From NCBI GenBank assembly GCA_958296245.1, contig OY282458.1:1850197-1914196 (forward strand): a DNA stretch of 64,000 nt. Reading direction: 5' to 3'. The notes beneath the pieces were generated by a model. That model saw only the letters and a list, made by a program, of their open reading frames with translations, ran no database searches and was not told where the DNA came from. The DNA is from an uncultured Dehalococcoidia bacterium (lineage in GTDB: Bacteria; Chloroflexota; Dehalococcoidia; Lucifugimonadales; G958296245). The number at the start of each line of letters is the position of its first letter. The first letter of the stretch is position 1. Both the position numbers and the translations under genes were made by a program. Shown here piece after piece: positions 1 to 8,628 of this stretch.

Positions 1-1513
1 GCGCGTCCCCACGATTGAAGGCGATGGCCGTCCACGCCCTCCCGCCGTGAAGCGTGCGCAGCCTGAGATGGGCCCCGTCCTGCCCTACACGCCTCGCCTC
101 TACGACCTTCGCTCTGCGGGTCAGGAATACGGGCTCCGGGTTGCCATGGCCGAAGGGCCTCAGAGAGTCGAGGAAGCTCATGGTGGGCTCGGTGAGCAGC
201 GCGGGCGAAATCTCGCAGTCGAACTTCAGCCCAGGAGCCGGGCGGGCGCCATCCGTCTCCTCACTGGCCGTGACCAGCAGCCGCTCCTCCAACTCGGCCA
301 GCCTTGGCGTAGCCACCGTAAAGCCGGCCGCTTGCGGGTGACCTCCGAACCGATCCAAGAGCCCCTCATTCAACCGCAGCGCGTGCTCTATGTCGAAGTT
401 AGGGACGCTGCGAGCGCTGGCGCGGGACGCCTCGGGCCCGACGGACACGGCTATCGAAGGGCGGGCAAATGTATCGACCATCCGGGCTGCGATGAGCCCC
501 AGGATGCCGGGATGCCAGCCCTCTTTCCTCACGACGATCAGGGGCGGGACGGCGCCGAGGGCCTGCACCTGCCCCAAGGCGTCCGCGACGGCCTCGCGGG
601 CCAGGCGGCGGCGCCTGTCGTTCTGTTTCTCGATCTCATCCGCCAGCGGCTCAGCCTCCTCGCGGCTGGCGGCCGTCAACACTTGGAGGCTGACAGAAGG
701 GTCGCCGAGCCTGCCCGAGGCGTTCACGCGCGGTATCAGCTTGAAGGCGAGCGCCTCGACGTCTATCTTCCCCGGCTCCAACCTGGACCTGGCGATGAGC
801 GCCTCCAATCCCGGTCTCGGCGATCGGTTGATGGTCTCCAGACCCCGCCTGACGAAGTAACGGTTTTCGCCGCCAAGTCGGCCAACGTCCGCAACAGTGC
901 CGAGAGCCACCAGGTCCAGGAGGTGCTCGGGACGGGGCCTTCCGATCTCGGACCATAGGGCCTCGACCAGCTTGAACGCCAGCCCCACGCCGGTGAGGCC
1001 GTCGAAGGGGTAGCGCGACCCGTGGAGGTTGGGGTCAACAACCGCCGCCGCCTCCGGGAGGCGCGGCGGCGGGCTGTGGTGGTCCGTGACGATCGTATCG
1101 ATGCCGCGCGACGCGGCCAGCGCGACCTCCTCGCGCGAGCTCACTCCGCAGTCGACGGTGATCACGAGCTTGACGCCTCGGGCGTCGAGGGCGGCAATGG
1201 CGCCGGGGTTCATGCCGTGGCCCTCTTTCTCACGGTCCGGCAGATACGAGGTGACGGGGCAATCCAGCTCTCGAAGCGCCTCGACCAGCAGCGCGGTACC
1301 CGTGACCCCGTCGGCGTCGAAGTCGCCGAATACGGCGACGGGCTCGCGCGTTTCCGTTGCCCGGCGGAGCCGCGCAACGGCTCTATCCATGTCCGGGAGC
1401 ATGAACGGGTCATGCGAGAGGCGCGCATCTGCGGCCAGGTAGGGTCCCATCTGGCCGGGCGACCTGACGCCCCGGTTGTAGAGAAGATGCGATTCGAATG
1501 CGGACCTGCCCAA
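1..1513 (-). CDS. recJ: Single-stranded-DNA-specific 5'-3' exonuclease RecJ (C-terminus outside window)
   Basis: RecJ degrades 5'-ended single strands in recombination and mismatch or base-excision repair. Reading the minus strand from about 1500 gives a continuous frame with the DHH-superfamily signature. Motif I is FGDFDADGVTGTALL, encoded near 1320. A second acidic strand reads VITVDCGVSS. The family-naming motif is TDHHSPPP, followed by VVDPNL, near 1040-1100. The RecJ-typical segment HLLYNRGV precedes them. The frame stays open to position 1, so the C-terminus is outside the window. The start is uncertain: after the frame's last stop inside fabF there is no ATG or GTG, and the first usual start is a TTG at 1513. 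Homology to the usual RecJ N-terminus (a Trp-Leu-Pro-like stretch) appears to continue about 20 codons upstream. It lies just downstream of fabF on the same strand and may be cotranscribed. Confidence 0.9.
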   Translation of the reverse strand, partial: MGRSAFESHLLYNRGVRSPGQMGPYLAADARLSHDPFMLPDMDRAVARLRRATETREPVAVFGDFDADGVTGTALLVEALRELDCPVTSYLPDREKEGHGMNPGAIAALDARGVKLVITVDCGVSSREEVALAASRGIDTIVTDHHSPPPRLPEAAAVVDPNLHGSRYPFDGLTGVGLAFKLVEALWSEIGRPRPEHLLDLVALGTVADVGRLGGENRYFVRRGLETINRSPRPGLEALIARSRLEPGKIDVEALAFKLIPRVNASGRLGDPSVSLQVLTAASREEAEPLADEIEKQNDRRRRLAREAVADALGQVQALGAVPPLIVVRKEGWHPGILGLIAARMVDTFARPSIAVSVGPEASRASARSVPNFDIEHALRLNEGLLDRFGGHPQAAGFTVATPRLAELEERLLVTASEETDGARPAPGLKFDCEISPALLTEPTMSFLDSLRPFGHGNPEPVFLTRRAKVVEARRVGQDGAHLRLRTLHGGRAWTAIAFNRGDA

Positions 1514-1596
1514 GGCGGCGCCAAAGCCCGCGGGCGGAGCCGGAAGGGATGTCCAGGTCCTGGGAGGGGAGGCAGTATTGACGGCGGTGGTTGCTG

Positions 1597-2838
1597 CTAC
1601 TGCTGGAACTCCCGGAAGACGAGGCTGGCGTTGTGCCCGCCGAAGCCGAATGAGTTACTCATGGCAAAGTTCAGGGCGCGCTCTCGCGCGGTGTTGGGGA
1701 TGTAGTCAAGGTCGCAGTCGGGGTCGTTGGTCTCCAGGTTGATGGTGGGCGGCATGGCCCCGTTTTGGATGGCCAAGACCGTAACGCAGGCCTCCAAGGC
1801 GCCTCCGGCGCCGAGCAGGTGTCCGGTCATGGACTTGGTGGAGCTGATGGGGACATCGTACGCGCGCTCTTGGAAGACGGCCTTCATCGCCATCGTCTCG
1901 TACTTATCGTTTAGGGGGGTCGAGGTGCCATGAGCGTTGACGTAATCGACGTCGGACGGCTGCACGCCGGCTTGGTCAAGCGCGGCCCGCATTGCGCGGG
2001 CGGCGCCCTCCCCGCCGGGGGCGGGTTGTGTGATGTGGTGGGCGTCGGCGGTCGAGCCGTAGCCGACCATCTCACCGACCGGTTCCACTCCGCGCTCGGC
2101 GGCGCTCTCGGCGCTCTCCAGAACGAGGACGCCGGCCCCCTCACCAAGCACGAACCCATCGCGGCCGGCGTCGAAGGGCCTAGAGGCCCTGCTCGGCTCG
2201 TCGTTGCGTTTGGACAGGGCTTTGCAGGCGTTGAAACCGGCTACGCCGATCGGACATATAGCCGCCTCCGAGCCGCCGGCCAGCGCAACTTCCACGGTTC
2301 CTTCACGCACCAGTTCGAAGGCCGAGCCGACGGCGTCCGCGCCGCTCGAACACGCTGAAACCGTCGCGAAGTTGGGACCCTTGGCCCCTATGAGCATCGA
2401 AATCTGACCGGACGCCATGTCTGGCAGCATCATGGGCACGAGGAACGGGCTCACTCTAGAAGCGCCCCGGCCGTTCATCACGCCGATCTGCTCCGACAGC
2501 GTGATTATGCCCCCGATGCCGCTGGCGACGATGACGGCGACACGCTCGCTGTTGCCGTCGTGGACCTCCAAGGATGCCTGCTCCATCGCCTCTAGGGTAG
2601 CGGCCACCGCCAACTGGACGAAACGGTCCATGCGCCTGGCCTCTTTCCTACCCACGTAGCCGGTAGGGTCGAACCCCTTCACCTCGCCGGCGATCGTGGT
2701 CTCGAGCTCCTCGGGGTCGAACGACGATATGTAGTCGATGCCCGACTCTCCGGCCAGAAGGCTCCTCCACGTGGCCTCGCGGGTGAGCCCGACCGGGCTG
2801 ACGAGGCCGATCCCTGTTACAACCACGCGACGTTTCAT
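1597..2838 (-). CDS. fabF: 3-oxoacyl-[acyl-carrier-protein] synthase II
   Basis: This condensing enzyme elongates acyl-ACP with malonyl-ACP in cytoplasmic type II fatty-acid synthesis. The 413-aa length is standard. It starts MKRRVVVTGIGLVSPVG. The nucleophile is Cys163 in VSACSSGADAVGSAF, and the two catalytic histidines lie in NAHGTSTPLND (about residue 304) and STKSMTGHLLGAGG (about 340). The C-terminus has the family's NSFGFGGHNASLVF. No acpP or other fab gene is adjacent in the window. It is transcribed divergently from the paralog array that begins at 3142, with about 300 bp between. All catalytic residues are present, so it should be active. Confidence 0.97.
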   Translation of the reverse strand: MKRRVVVTGIGLVSPVGLTREATWRSLLAGESGIDYISSFDPEELETTIAGEVKGFDPTGYVGRKEARRMDRFVQLAVAATLEAMEQASLEVHDGNSERVAVIVASGIGGIITLSEQIGVMNGRGASRVSPFLVPMMLPDMASGQISMLIGAKGPNFATVSACSSGADAVGSAFELVREGTVEVALAGGSEAAICPIGVAGFNACKALSKRNDEPSRASRPFDAGRDGFVLGEGAGVLVLESAESAAERGVEPVGEMVGYGSTADAHHITQPAPGGEGAARAMRAALDQAGVQPSDVDYVNAHGTSTPLNDKYETMAMKAVFQERAYDVPISSTKSMTGHLLGAGGALEACVTVLAIQNGAMPPTINLETNDPDCDLDYIPNTARERALNFAMSNSFGFGGHNASLVFREFQQ

Positions 2839-3051
2839 GGATACAGCTCCTCAGTGTCTCGCTAGAGGTTATACTACAGAGCCGGACACAAGCAAAGCCC
2901 CCGCAGCCCACGGCGTGCGCGATAGCAGGCCAAACCCGTGCCGCCGACTCCCCGAAAGAGCGCCCCACTACCGCCTGCGCCGCCGGACGCAGGCTCAAGG
3001 GTTCCCACAAGGCACGGGCCCTACGGCGTCGGGCGGCGAGCCGCGTTCATG

Positions 3052-3079
3052 TTGACATCCCGACGTTTCGTGCTTTAAT
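3052..3079 (+). promoter_or_regulatory. Sigma70-type promoter of the five-paralog array
   Basis: A perfect -35 box TTGACA (3052-3057) is followed after 16 bp by TTTAAT (3074-3079), which matches the -10 consensus at 5 of 6 positions. It lies about 60 bp upstream of the GTG start at 3142, which has AGGAGG at 3128-3133. No similar promoter is obvious between the later paralogs, so this is probably the main promoter of the array. The rest of the 2839-3141 gap shows no gene. Confidence 0.7.
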
Positions 3080-3141
3080 TCAAGCGCCCCTGACCGGGCC
3101 AGCGCGCCTAGCAGGCGGGAGGTTTCCAGGAGGTATCAAGC

Positions 3142-4896
3142 GTGGCCTCAGAACAGTACTCCGACACCTGGCTCTCCGGGGAGCCGGTCTACCTTGCCGA
3201 CTTGGACAGATGCCTTCCCGCCGACGCGCTCTCCTCATTCCCGACCCGCGGACGCTGGAGGATGCTCGATTACGACACCGACGACTTCTCGGGCGTCATG
3301 CTGCTAGCAGGACCCGAGACGGCGGCGCCCGAGATCACGTACCCGCTGAACGTCACCGGATGGCACGCGGTTTCGGTTGGTGTTTTTCCGCACTACGAGG
3401 AAGGATCGGAGGTGCTGGTCCGCCTCAGTGGGGATGACACCTTCTCCATGCTGAGACGGGTCAACGAGGAGATGACCGTCCATGAGCTCACGATCCAGCA
3501 GATGTTCTGGCGGGTTGCGGACCTGACGGACCAAGACTTGGTCTTCGGCCAGATTGCCTACGAGCTCAGTTCCGGCGGAGGCATAGGCTCGGTCGAATCT
3601 CCCAGCGCGCAGGTCGCCTACGTAAAGCTCGTTCCTCTCACCGACACCGAGGTGCAGTCCTACCTGTCAGACCGGTCCACGAAGAGGAACAAACGCCTGT
3701 TCGCGCACAACGACGCCCACGGGGTCCACTTCAGCTACAAGCCGACGAACGCCGAGCACGTCCGGCGGCACGTCGAGGCGTACAGGGACACCGATTTCGG
3801 CAAGTTGTGCTGGGAGGCGGCCGGGGGCGACCTGCTTCAGTACTTGGGCAAGACAGGCAGGCACTCGACCTTCGACGGCCTGCAGGACTTCGGACCTCAG
3901 GGCTACCGCAAGCTGGCCGAGAGCTGGAGGACGTTCCGCGACGCGGGAGTGGACCCCTTCGAGGTGGCGTTGGAGCACACCCATGAGCTCGGGATGGAGT
4001 TCCACGCCGGGTACCGGATGACCGGCTTCTACTACCCGCCGCCCATCGACTACTTCAATCACGGCGCGTCGTTCTACAAGTACCATCCCGAGCTGCGGAG
4101 CATCGACAGAGACGGCGGCGCCGCTCCGCGCATGTCGTACGCCTTCCCAGCCGTTCGCGACTACGTGGTGTCCGTCTTCCGGGAGATCGCCCAGTATGAC
4201 GTAGACGGGATATCCCTGCTCTACAACAGGCGCCCGCCATACGTCGACTACGACCCCCCGATCGTCGAGGGCTTCAAGCAGGAGACCGGGCAGAACCCCC
4301 GGGAGATAGACGACGCCGACCCGGATTGGCTGTCCTACCGAGCCAGGACGATGACCCGGTTCATGCGAGAGGTCAGGGAGGCGATGGACGACGAGGCTAA
4401 GAGGCAGGGTAGGCGGAAGATCGAGATCTCTGCCGTAGTCATGGGCAGCGAGGAGGAGAACCTCTACAACGCTCTGGATCTGAAGGCATGGATCTCCCAG
4501 GGGCTGATCGACACCCTGGTCCCGTACACTTCGAGGCCGAGTCTCGACAGCATGTCGCGGTCGTGGACGGATCCCCGGGACGTCGAACACTTCGTTTCGC
4601 TTACCAAAGGCTCCGATTGCGAACTGGCCCTGAACGTCATGCCCCGCCAGCAGAGCGCCGAGGACTTCCGGCGCATGGCGGCGCTGGTGTACGGCGCCGG
4701 CGGCGAGCAGCTATTCTTCTGGGACGGCGACACGGGGCGGGCCAACTTCTCCACCGCATACGACTCGTTGAGGCGTCTGGGCCACAGGGAGGACGTGCTG
4801 GCCTGGAGCGGCGCCGGCGAACCCGGTCTGCCCGCGGTCGGCAAGGCGGTGCGCAAACTGGGCGACTGGGACATGACCTACCAGACGCCGGGGTAG
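3142..4896 (+). CDS. Family-10-like (GHL10/DUF187-type) glycosyl hydrolase-like protein, array member 1
   Basis: This 584-aa cytoplasmic protein has no signal peptide or membrane segment. Residues 15-168 look like a beta-sandwich (GWHAVSVGVF, VLVRLSGDDTF, VAYVKLVPL). Residues 185-560 look like a TIM barrel. The barrel carries FAHNDAHG (187-194), LGMEFHAGYR (283-292), a strand YDVDGISLLYNRRPP (352-366) and, near the end, QLFFWDGD. The YDVDG strand, followed by a WLSYRA...FMREVREAMDD helix and a GLIDTLVPYTS strand, resembles the GHL10 pattern. Family membership is inferred from that pattern only. Acidic residues in the E-F-H and D-V-D-G motifs are the natural catalytic candidates. It starts with GTG behind a strong AGGAGG (3128-3133) and is the promoter-proximal gene of five. 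The substrate is unknown. Confidence 0.6.
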   Translation: MASEQYSDTWLSGEPVYLADLDRCLPADALSSFPTRGRWRMLDYDTDDFSGVMLLAGPETAAPEITYPLNVTGWHAVSVGVFPHYEEGSEVLVRLSGDDTFSMLRRVNEEMTVHELTIQQMFWRVADLTDQDLVFGQIAYELSSGGGIGSVESPSAQVAYVKLVPLTDTEVQSYLSDRSTKRNKRLFAHNDAHGVHFSYKPTNAEHVRRHVEAYRDTDFGKLCWEAAGGDLLQYLGKTGRHSTFDGLQDFGPQGYRKLAESWRTFRDAGVDPFEVALEHTHELGMEFHAGYRMTGFYYPPPIDYFNHGASFYKYHPELRSIDRDGGAAPRMSYAFPAVRDYVVSVFREIAQYDVDGISLLYNRRPPYVDYDPPIVEGFKQETGQNPREIDDADPDWLSYRARTMTRFMREVREAMDDEAKRQGRRKIEISAVVMGSEEENLYNALDLKAWISQGLIDTLVPYTSRPSLDSMSRSWTDPRDVEHFVSLTKGSDCELALNVMPRQQSAEDFRRMAALVYGAGGEQLFFWDGDTGRANFSTAYDSLRRLGHREDVLAWSGAGEPGLPAVGKAVRKLGDWDMTYQTPG

Positions 4897-4903
4897 AACA
4901 GAC

Positions 4904-6694
4904 TTGGACTCGAGCGACATCCTGCGGGACAACACTTTCTCGGCTAGGCCCGTATACCTGAGCAGCCTCGATACGTGCCAGCCTGACGGCGCCCTGTCGC
5001 GCGGCGCGATGCCCGGGCGATGGCGTGCGATGGAGTACGAGGCCGAAGGGATCTCCGGCGTCATGCTGCTGGCGGGGCCCGAGACCGCCGCCCCGGAGAT
5101 CACGGTACCGATGAACGCCTCGGGGTGGCACGCCGTCTCCGTGGGCCTCTTCGCAGACCAGAGGCAGCCCACCAGCGTGCTTGTGAGGCTTACCGGCGAC
5201 GACACCTTCTCCGTGCTGGACCAGCCCCCCCTCGAGTCCGAGCAGCAGGCCGGCAAGGAGGAGACGCCAGCTTACAGAGCGCACCAGATCAGGGAGCTGT
5301 TCTGGCGTGTCGTCGACCTGACGCACAGGGACTTGGTGCTGGGCCAGATACAGTGGCGGGTTGCGCCGGGAGAAGGAGAAGGCGCGCTCAGATCGGTCGC
5401 CAGCCGCGTCGCCTACGTGAAGATCACCCCCCTGACCCCCGCCGAGGCGGCGGCGGCAAGGGCGGACGCCGCCCGAACCGACACGCGGCGCCTGTTCGCC
5501 CATAACGACGCCCACGGCCTTCACTACTCCCACCGCCCGACCACTGCGGAGGAGATACGGCGCGAGATCGAGTGCTTCAGGGGCTCCGATTTCTCCCGAA
5601 TCTACTGGGAGACCGGATCGGGGGACATGCTCAAGTACTTCAGCAGGCTGGGTAGGATGGGCACCTACGACGACCAGGGAGACTTTGGGCGCAGGGGCGA
5701 CCGGCTCCACGCCGAAAGCTGGAGGTCGCTCATCAGGGACCGCATAGACCCCTTCGAGGCCGCGCTGTCCCACGCGCATGACATCGGCTTGGAGCTCCAC
5801 GCGTCCTACCGCGTCGCCGGGTTCCACTACCCGCCGCCGCTGGACTACAACAGCTACGGAACGACCTTCTACAAGTTCGGCGCCAAGCTCAGGAGCGCCG
5901 ACAAGAGAGGCCGCCGCGCGCCCCGCCTGTCGTACGCCTATCCACAGGTACGGCGCTTCGTCATCTCGCTTCTCAAGGAGATGGCAGGGTACGACGTTGA
6001 CGGCGTCTGCCTGCTGTACAATCGGCGCCCCCCGGTCGTAGAGTACGACCCTCCCTTGGTGGAAAGCTTCCAGGCTAAGTACGGCTCCGACCCCCGGCAA
6101 CTCGACGACGAGGACCCCCGTTGGCTCTCCCACAAGGCTCAGGCGCTTACGCAATTCCATAGAGAGGTGCGCCAGGCGATGGACGACGTGGCCGAAGAGC
6201 GCAAGCTGAGCAAGCGCATACAGGTCTCTGCCGTCACGATGCGCGACGAGCGCGAGAACATGCTCTACGCCATGGACTTGAAGGCCTGGATCGATGAGGG
6301 TCTGGTGGACACGATCATCCCCTACACCTCGGAGCCGATGCTCAACAGCGCGAGTGAGTCTTGGGCTGACCCGTGCGCGGCGCGGTACTTCGTGGAGTTG
6401 ACCAAAGGGACCCCGTGCAAGCTTGCGTTGAACATCATGCCCCGCCGGATGACCGCCGACGAATACCGCAGCCGGATTGCGGCCCTCTACTCGGTGGGGG
6501 TGGAGAACTTCTTCTTCTGGGACTGCACGCCGGGCCGCGCCAATTTTACTTCCTCGTACGACGCCATGCGGCGGTTGGGTCACAGAGACGAGATAGAAGC
6601 TTGGAGCGCACAAGGACAGCCTACGCATGGGGCCGCCAGCGTAGAGATCAAGCAACTCGGCGGTTGGGACTTCAGGTACGCCACGCCGGGTTAG
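4904..6694 (+). CDS. GHL10-like glycosyl hydrolase-like protein, array member 2
   Basis: This 596-aa paralog keeps the full architecture of member 1: FAHNDAHG, LELHASYRVAGFHYPPP, YDVDGVCLLYNRRPP, IIPYTSEP, NFFFWD and the common C-terminus Y-x-T-P-G. It begins with TTG only 7 nt after the stop of member 1 and has no clear ribosome-binding site of its own. Translation is therefore probably coupled to the upstream gene. The stretch between the two N-terminal beta-sandwich halves (around residue 110) carries a short Glu/Gln-rich insertion compared with member 1. The beta-sandwich and barrel are otherwise collinear, without frameshifts, so the copy looks functional. Confidence 0.6.
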   Translation: MDSSDILRDNTFSARPVYLSSLDTCQPDGALSRGAMPGRWRAMEYEAEGISGVMLLAGPETAAPEITVPMNASGWHAVSVGLFADQRQPTSVLVRLTGDDTFSVLDQPPLESEQQAGKEETPAYRAHQIRELFWRVVDLTHRDLVLGQIQWRVAPGEGEGALRSVASRVAYVKITPLTPAEAAAARADAARTDTRRLFAHNDAHGLHYSHRPTTAEEIRREIECFRGSDFSRIYWETGSGDMLKYFSRLGRMGTYDDQGDFGRRGDRLHAESWRSLIRDRIDPFEAALSHAHDIGLELHASYRVAGFHYPPPLDYNSYGTTFYKFGAKLRSADKRGRRAPRLSYAYPQVRRFVISLLKEMAGYDVDGVCLLYNRRPPVVEYDPPLVESFQAKYGSDPRQLDDEDPRWLSHKAQALTQFHREVRQAMDDVAEERKLSKRIQVSAVTMRDERENMLYAMDLKAWIDEGLVDTIIPYTSEPMLNSASESWADPCAARYFVELTKGTPCKLALNIMPRRMTADEYRSRIAALYSVGVENFFFWDCTPGRANFTSSYDAMRRLGHRDEIEAWSAQGQPTHGAASVEIKQLGGWDFRYATPG

Positions 6695-6751
6695 CGGGGC
6701 CCTCAGGCCGCGGGAAGCTTGGGGGCTTGAATTTGCCCGCGCGGGCGTCCC

Positions 6752-6816
6752 CGAAGCCGGACTTGGGAAGCGCCGCTATGAGGGGCTGGCGCATGGGCGC
6801 CGCAGCCCCCGGATAA
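6752..6816 (+). pseudogene. Relic of the 3' end of another array copy
   Basis: The 144-bp gap between members 2 and 3 contains a degraded copy of a member-3-like gene end. The stretch from 6752 matches the member-3 codons for E-P-G-L-G-A-P, loses about 20 bp, then reads Gly-Trp-Arg-Met-Gly-Ala-Ala-Ala-Pro-Gly-stop. Member 3 itself ends Gly-Trp-His-Met-Gly-Ala-Ile-Ala-Pro-Gly-stop at 8576-8608. This suggests that a sixth paralog, most like member 3, once stood here and was deleted. Confidence 0.65.
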
Positions 6817-6847
6817 CCACGCAGACCGCGACAGGAGGTTGAGTCTC

Positions 6848-8608
6848 ATGACACAGAGCAGCTTTGAGGGGAGCGACTTCTTCGGTGACCGGGGCTTTGC
6901 CGCCGCGCCGGTCTACCTTACCGACTTGGAGCGGTGTACGCCGTCCGGGTCCATCGCCCGGGAGTCGGTGCGGGGAAGGTGGAGGGCCTATGACTACGAG
7001 ACCTCGGGTTTCAACGGCGTCCTGCTGATGGCGGGCCCCGAGACCGAGGCGCCGGACATAACCTACCCGCTCGACGTTAAGGGCTGGCACGCCGTGTCCC
7101 TGGGCATACATCCCACGGACAGCGGCCAAAGCGAACGGTCCCGCCTGCTGGTGAAGCTGAGCAGCGACGATACCCACGTTGAGGTGACGTGGGAGCCCGA
7201 CGGGCACCTCGCGCGGCAGAGGCTCGAGGAGGTGTTCTGGAAGACTGCCGATCTGTCCGGCCAGCAGATACACTTCAGGCAGTACCGGGAGAGCCGCGTT
7301 CCGGGAAGCGCCGGTCGTGCAGCCGAGTGCTCCGCGGCCCGGATCGCCTATATAAAGCTGGTGCCGCTCACCGGCGAAGAGGTCCGGCGCGCCGGCGGCG
7401 GCCCTTCGGACCGGCGGCTCTTCGCACACTCGGACACCGACTGGGCCATGAGCAAGGGTACCGTCAAGGGCATCAAGACCGTCTTGGAACCCTACCGCGA
7501 CACCGACTTTTCGCGCATGTACTGGGAGATGGGCAGCGGCGACCTGCTCCACTACCCGACCGAGGTCGCCCGAACGGTGGCCGAACTGGGCGTGACCGAC
7601 TACGCGCGGGCCTTCGACCGGCAGCGGGACGAGGGATCGAAACGGTTTTGGGATGATGGAGTGGACCCATTCCAGGCGGCGTTGGACCACACGCACGAGA
7701 TGGGCATGGAGTTCCACGGGGCGTACCGGCTTGCAGGCTGGACGTACCCGCCCCCCCTGCTGGACTACATGTGGGAGGGCGGCTTCTACGAGAGCCACCC
7801 CCAGTGGCGATGCGTGGACCGTGAGGGGAGGACCGTGCCCCGCATGTCGTACGCGTACAGGGAGGTACAGGACTTCGCCCTCTCGGTGCTGCGCGAGGTC
7901 GCGGTGAAGTACGACGTGGAGGGAGTATGCCTGCTGTACAACCGCAGACCCCCATACGTGGACCATGAAGAGCCGGTGCTGGAGGGGTTCAGGAAGGAAT
8001 ACGGAAAAGACCCACGCGACCTGGACGAGCAGGACGGCCGTTGGCTGCGGTACAAGGCCGGGGTCGTAACGGAGTTCATGCGCCGCGTGCGGAGCGAGAT
8101 GGAGGCGGCGGGCCGCGAGCGTGGAAAGCGCGTAGACATAGGCGCGTGCGTGCTGGGGAAGGAAGAGGACAATATGTACTTCGCGTTGGACGTGAGGGGA
8201 TGGGTGAGGGAAGGTCTGATCGACACGTTGATTCCGTACAGCCCCGCACCGTTGGCAATGCCGGTGGAGACGGACACGTGGGCGACTGCGGAGCAGATAG
8301 CGCCGTTCGTGGAGGCCGTCGAGGGCACTCCGGTTGTGATGGCGGCGAACATCATGCCCAGGCAGATGAGCCCTGAGAAGTTCCGGCGGAACGCGTCGAT
8401 GCTGTACGGGGCGGGTGTGGACCAGCTGTTCTTCTGGGATTGCGAGGGCCGATCCAACTACAAGCCGATGTGGAACGCGCTGAGACGGCTGGGGCACAGG
8501 GAGGAGATCGAGGCCTGGAAGGCATCCGGTGAGCCGGGCTTGGGAGCGCCGCTGACACCGCTCCGCACGCTGGAAGGCTGGCACATGGGCGCAATCGCCC
8601 CCGGATAG
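6848..8608 (+). CDS. GHL10-like glycosyl hydrolase-like protein, array member 3 (most divergent)
   Basis: The start was chosen at ATG 6848 because AGGAGG occupies 6833-6838, right against the alternative TTG at 6839 and 9 nt before the ATG. This gives 586 aa. It is the most divergent array member. The FAHNDAHG motif is replaced by FAHSDTDWAMSKG, LLDYM replaces the usual DY/N segment after YPPP, and the C-terminus ends AIAPG rather than TPG. It keeps MEFHGAYRLAGWTYPPP, YDVEGVCLLYNRRPP (the middle Asp of D-V-D-G is now Glu) and QLFFWDCE. These changes hit the putative active-site face, so its substrate probably differs from that of its neighbours. The next paralog follows after 20 bp. Confidence 0.6.
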   Translation: MTQSSFEGSDFFGDRGFAAAPVYLTDLERCTPSGSIARESVRGRWRAYDYETSGFNGVLLMAGPETEAPDITYPLDVKGWHAVSLGIHPTDSGQSERSRLLVKLSSDDTHVEVTWEPDGHLARQRLEEVFWKTADLSGQQIHFRQYRESRVPGSAGRAAECSAARIAYIKLVPLTGEEVRRAGGGPSDRRLFAHSDTDWAMSKGTVKGIKTVLEPYRDTDFSRMYWEMGSGDLLHYPTEVARTVAELGVTDYARAFDRQRDEGSKRFWDDGVDPFQAALDHTHEMGMEFHGAYRLAGWTYPPPLLDYMWEGGFYESHPQWRCVDREGRTVPRMSYAYREVQDFALSVLREVAVKYDVEGVCLLYNRRPPYVDHEEPVLEGFRKEYGKDPRDLDEQDGRWLRYKAGVVTEFMRRVRSEMEAAGRERGKRVDIGACVLGKEEDNMYFALDVRGWVREGLIDTLIPYSPAPLAMPVETDTWATAEQIAPFVEAVEGTPVVMAANIMPRQMSPEKFRRNASMLYGAGVDQLFFWDCEGRSNYKPMWNALRRLGHREEIEAWKASGEPGLGAPLTPLRTLEGWHMGAIAPG

Positions 8609-8628
8609 CCCGGCATGAGGAGGCTCAG

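Noticed and set aside
47-958. A 303-codon plus-strand frame at the left end
   Set aside because: It is opposite recJ, whose minus-strand frame has DHH and D-x-D-A-D-G motifs.
4637-6655. A 672-codon open frame on the minus strand antisense to array members 1-2, and a 602-codon one antisense to member 3 (6776-8584)
   Set aside because: High GC and codon bias open long antisense frames. Their products (Arg/His/Val/Gly-rich) match no family, while the plus-strand frames are conserved among five paralogs.
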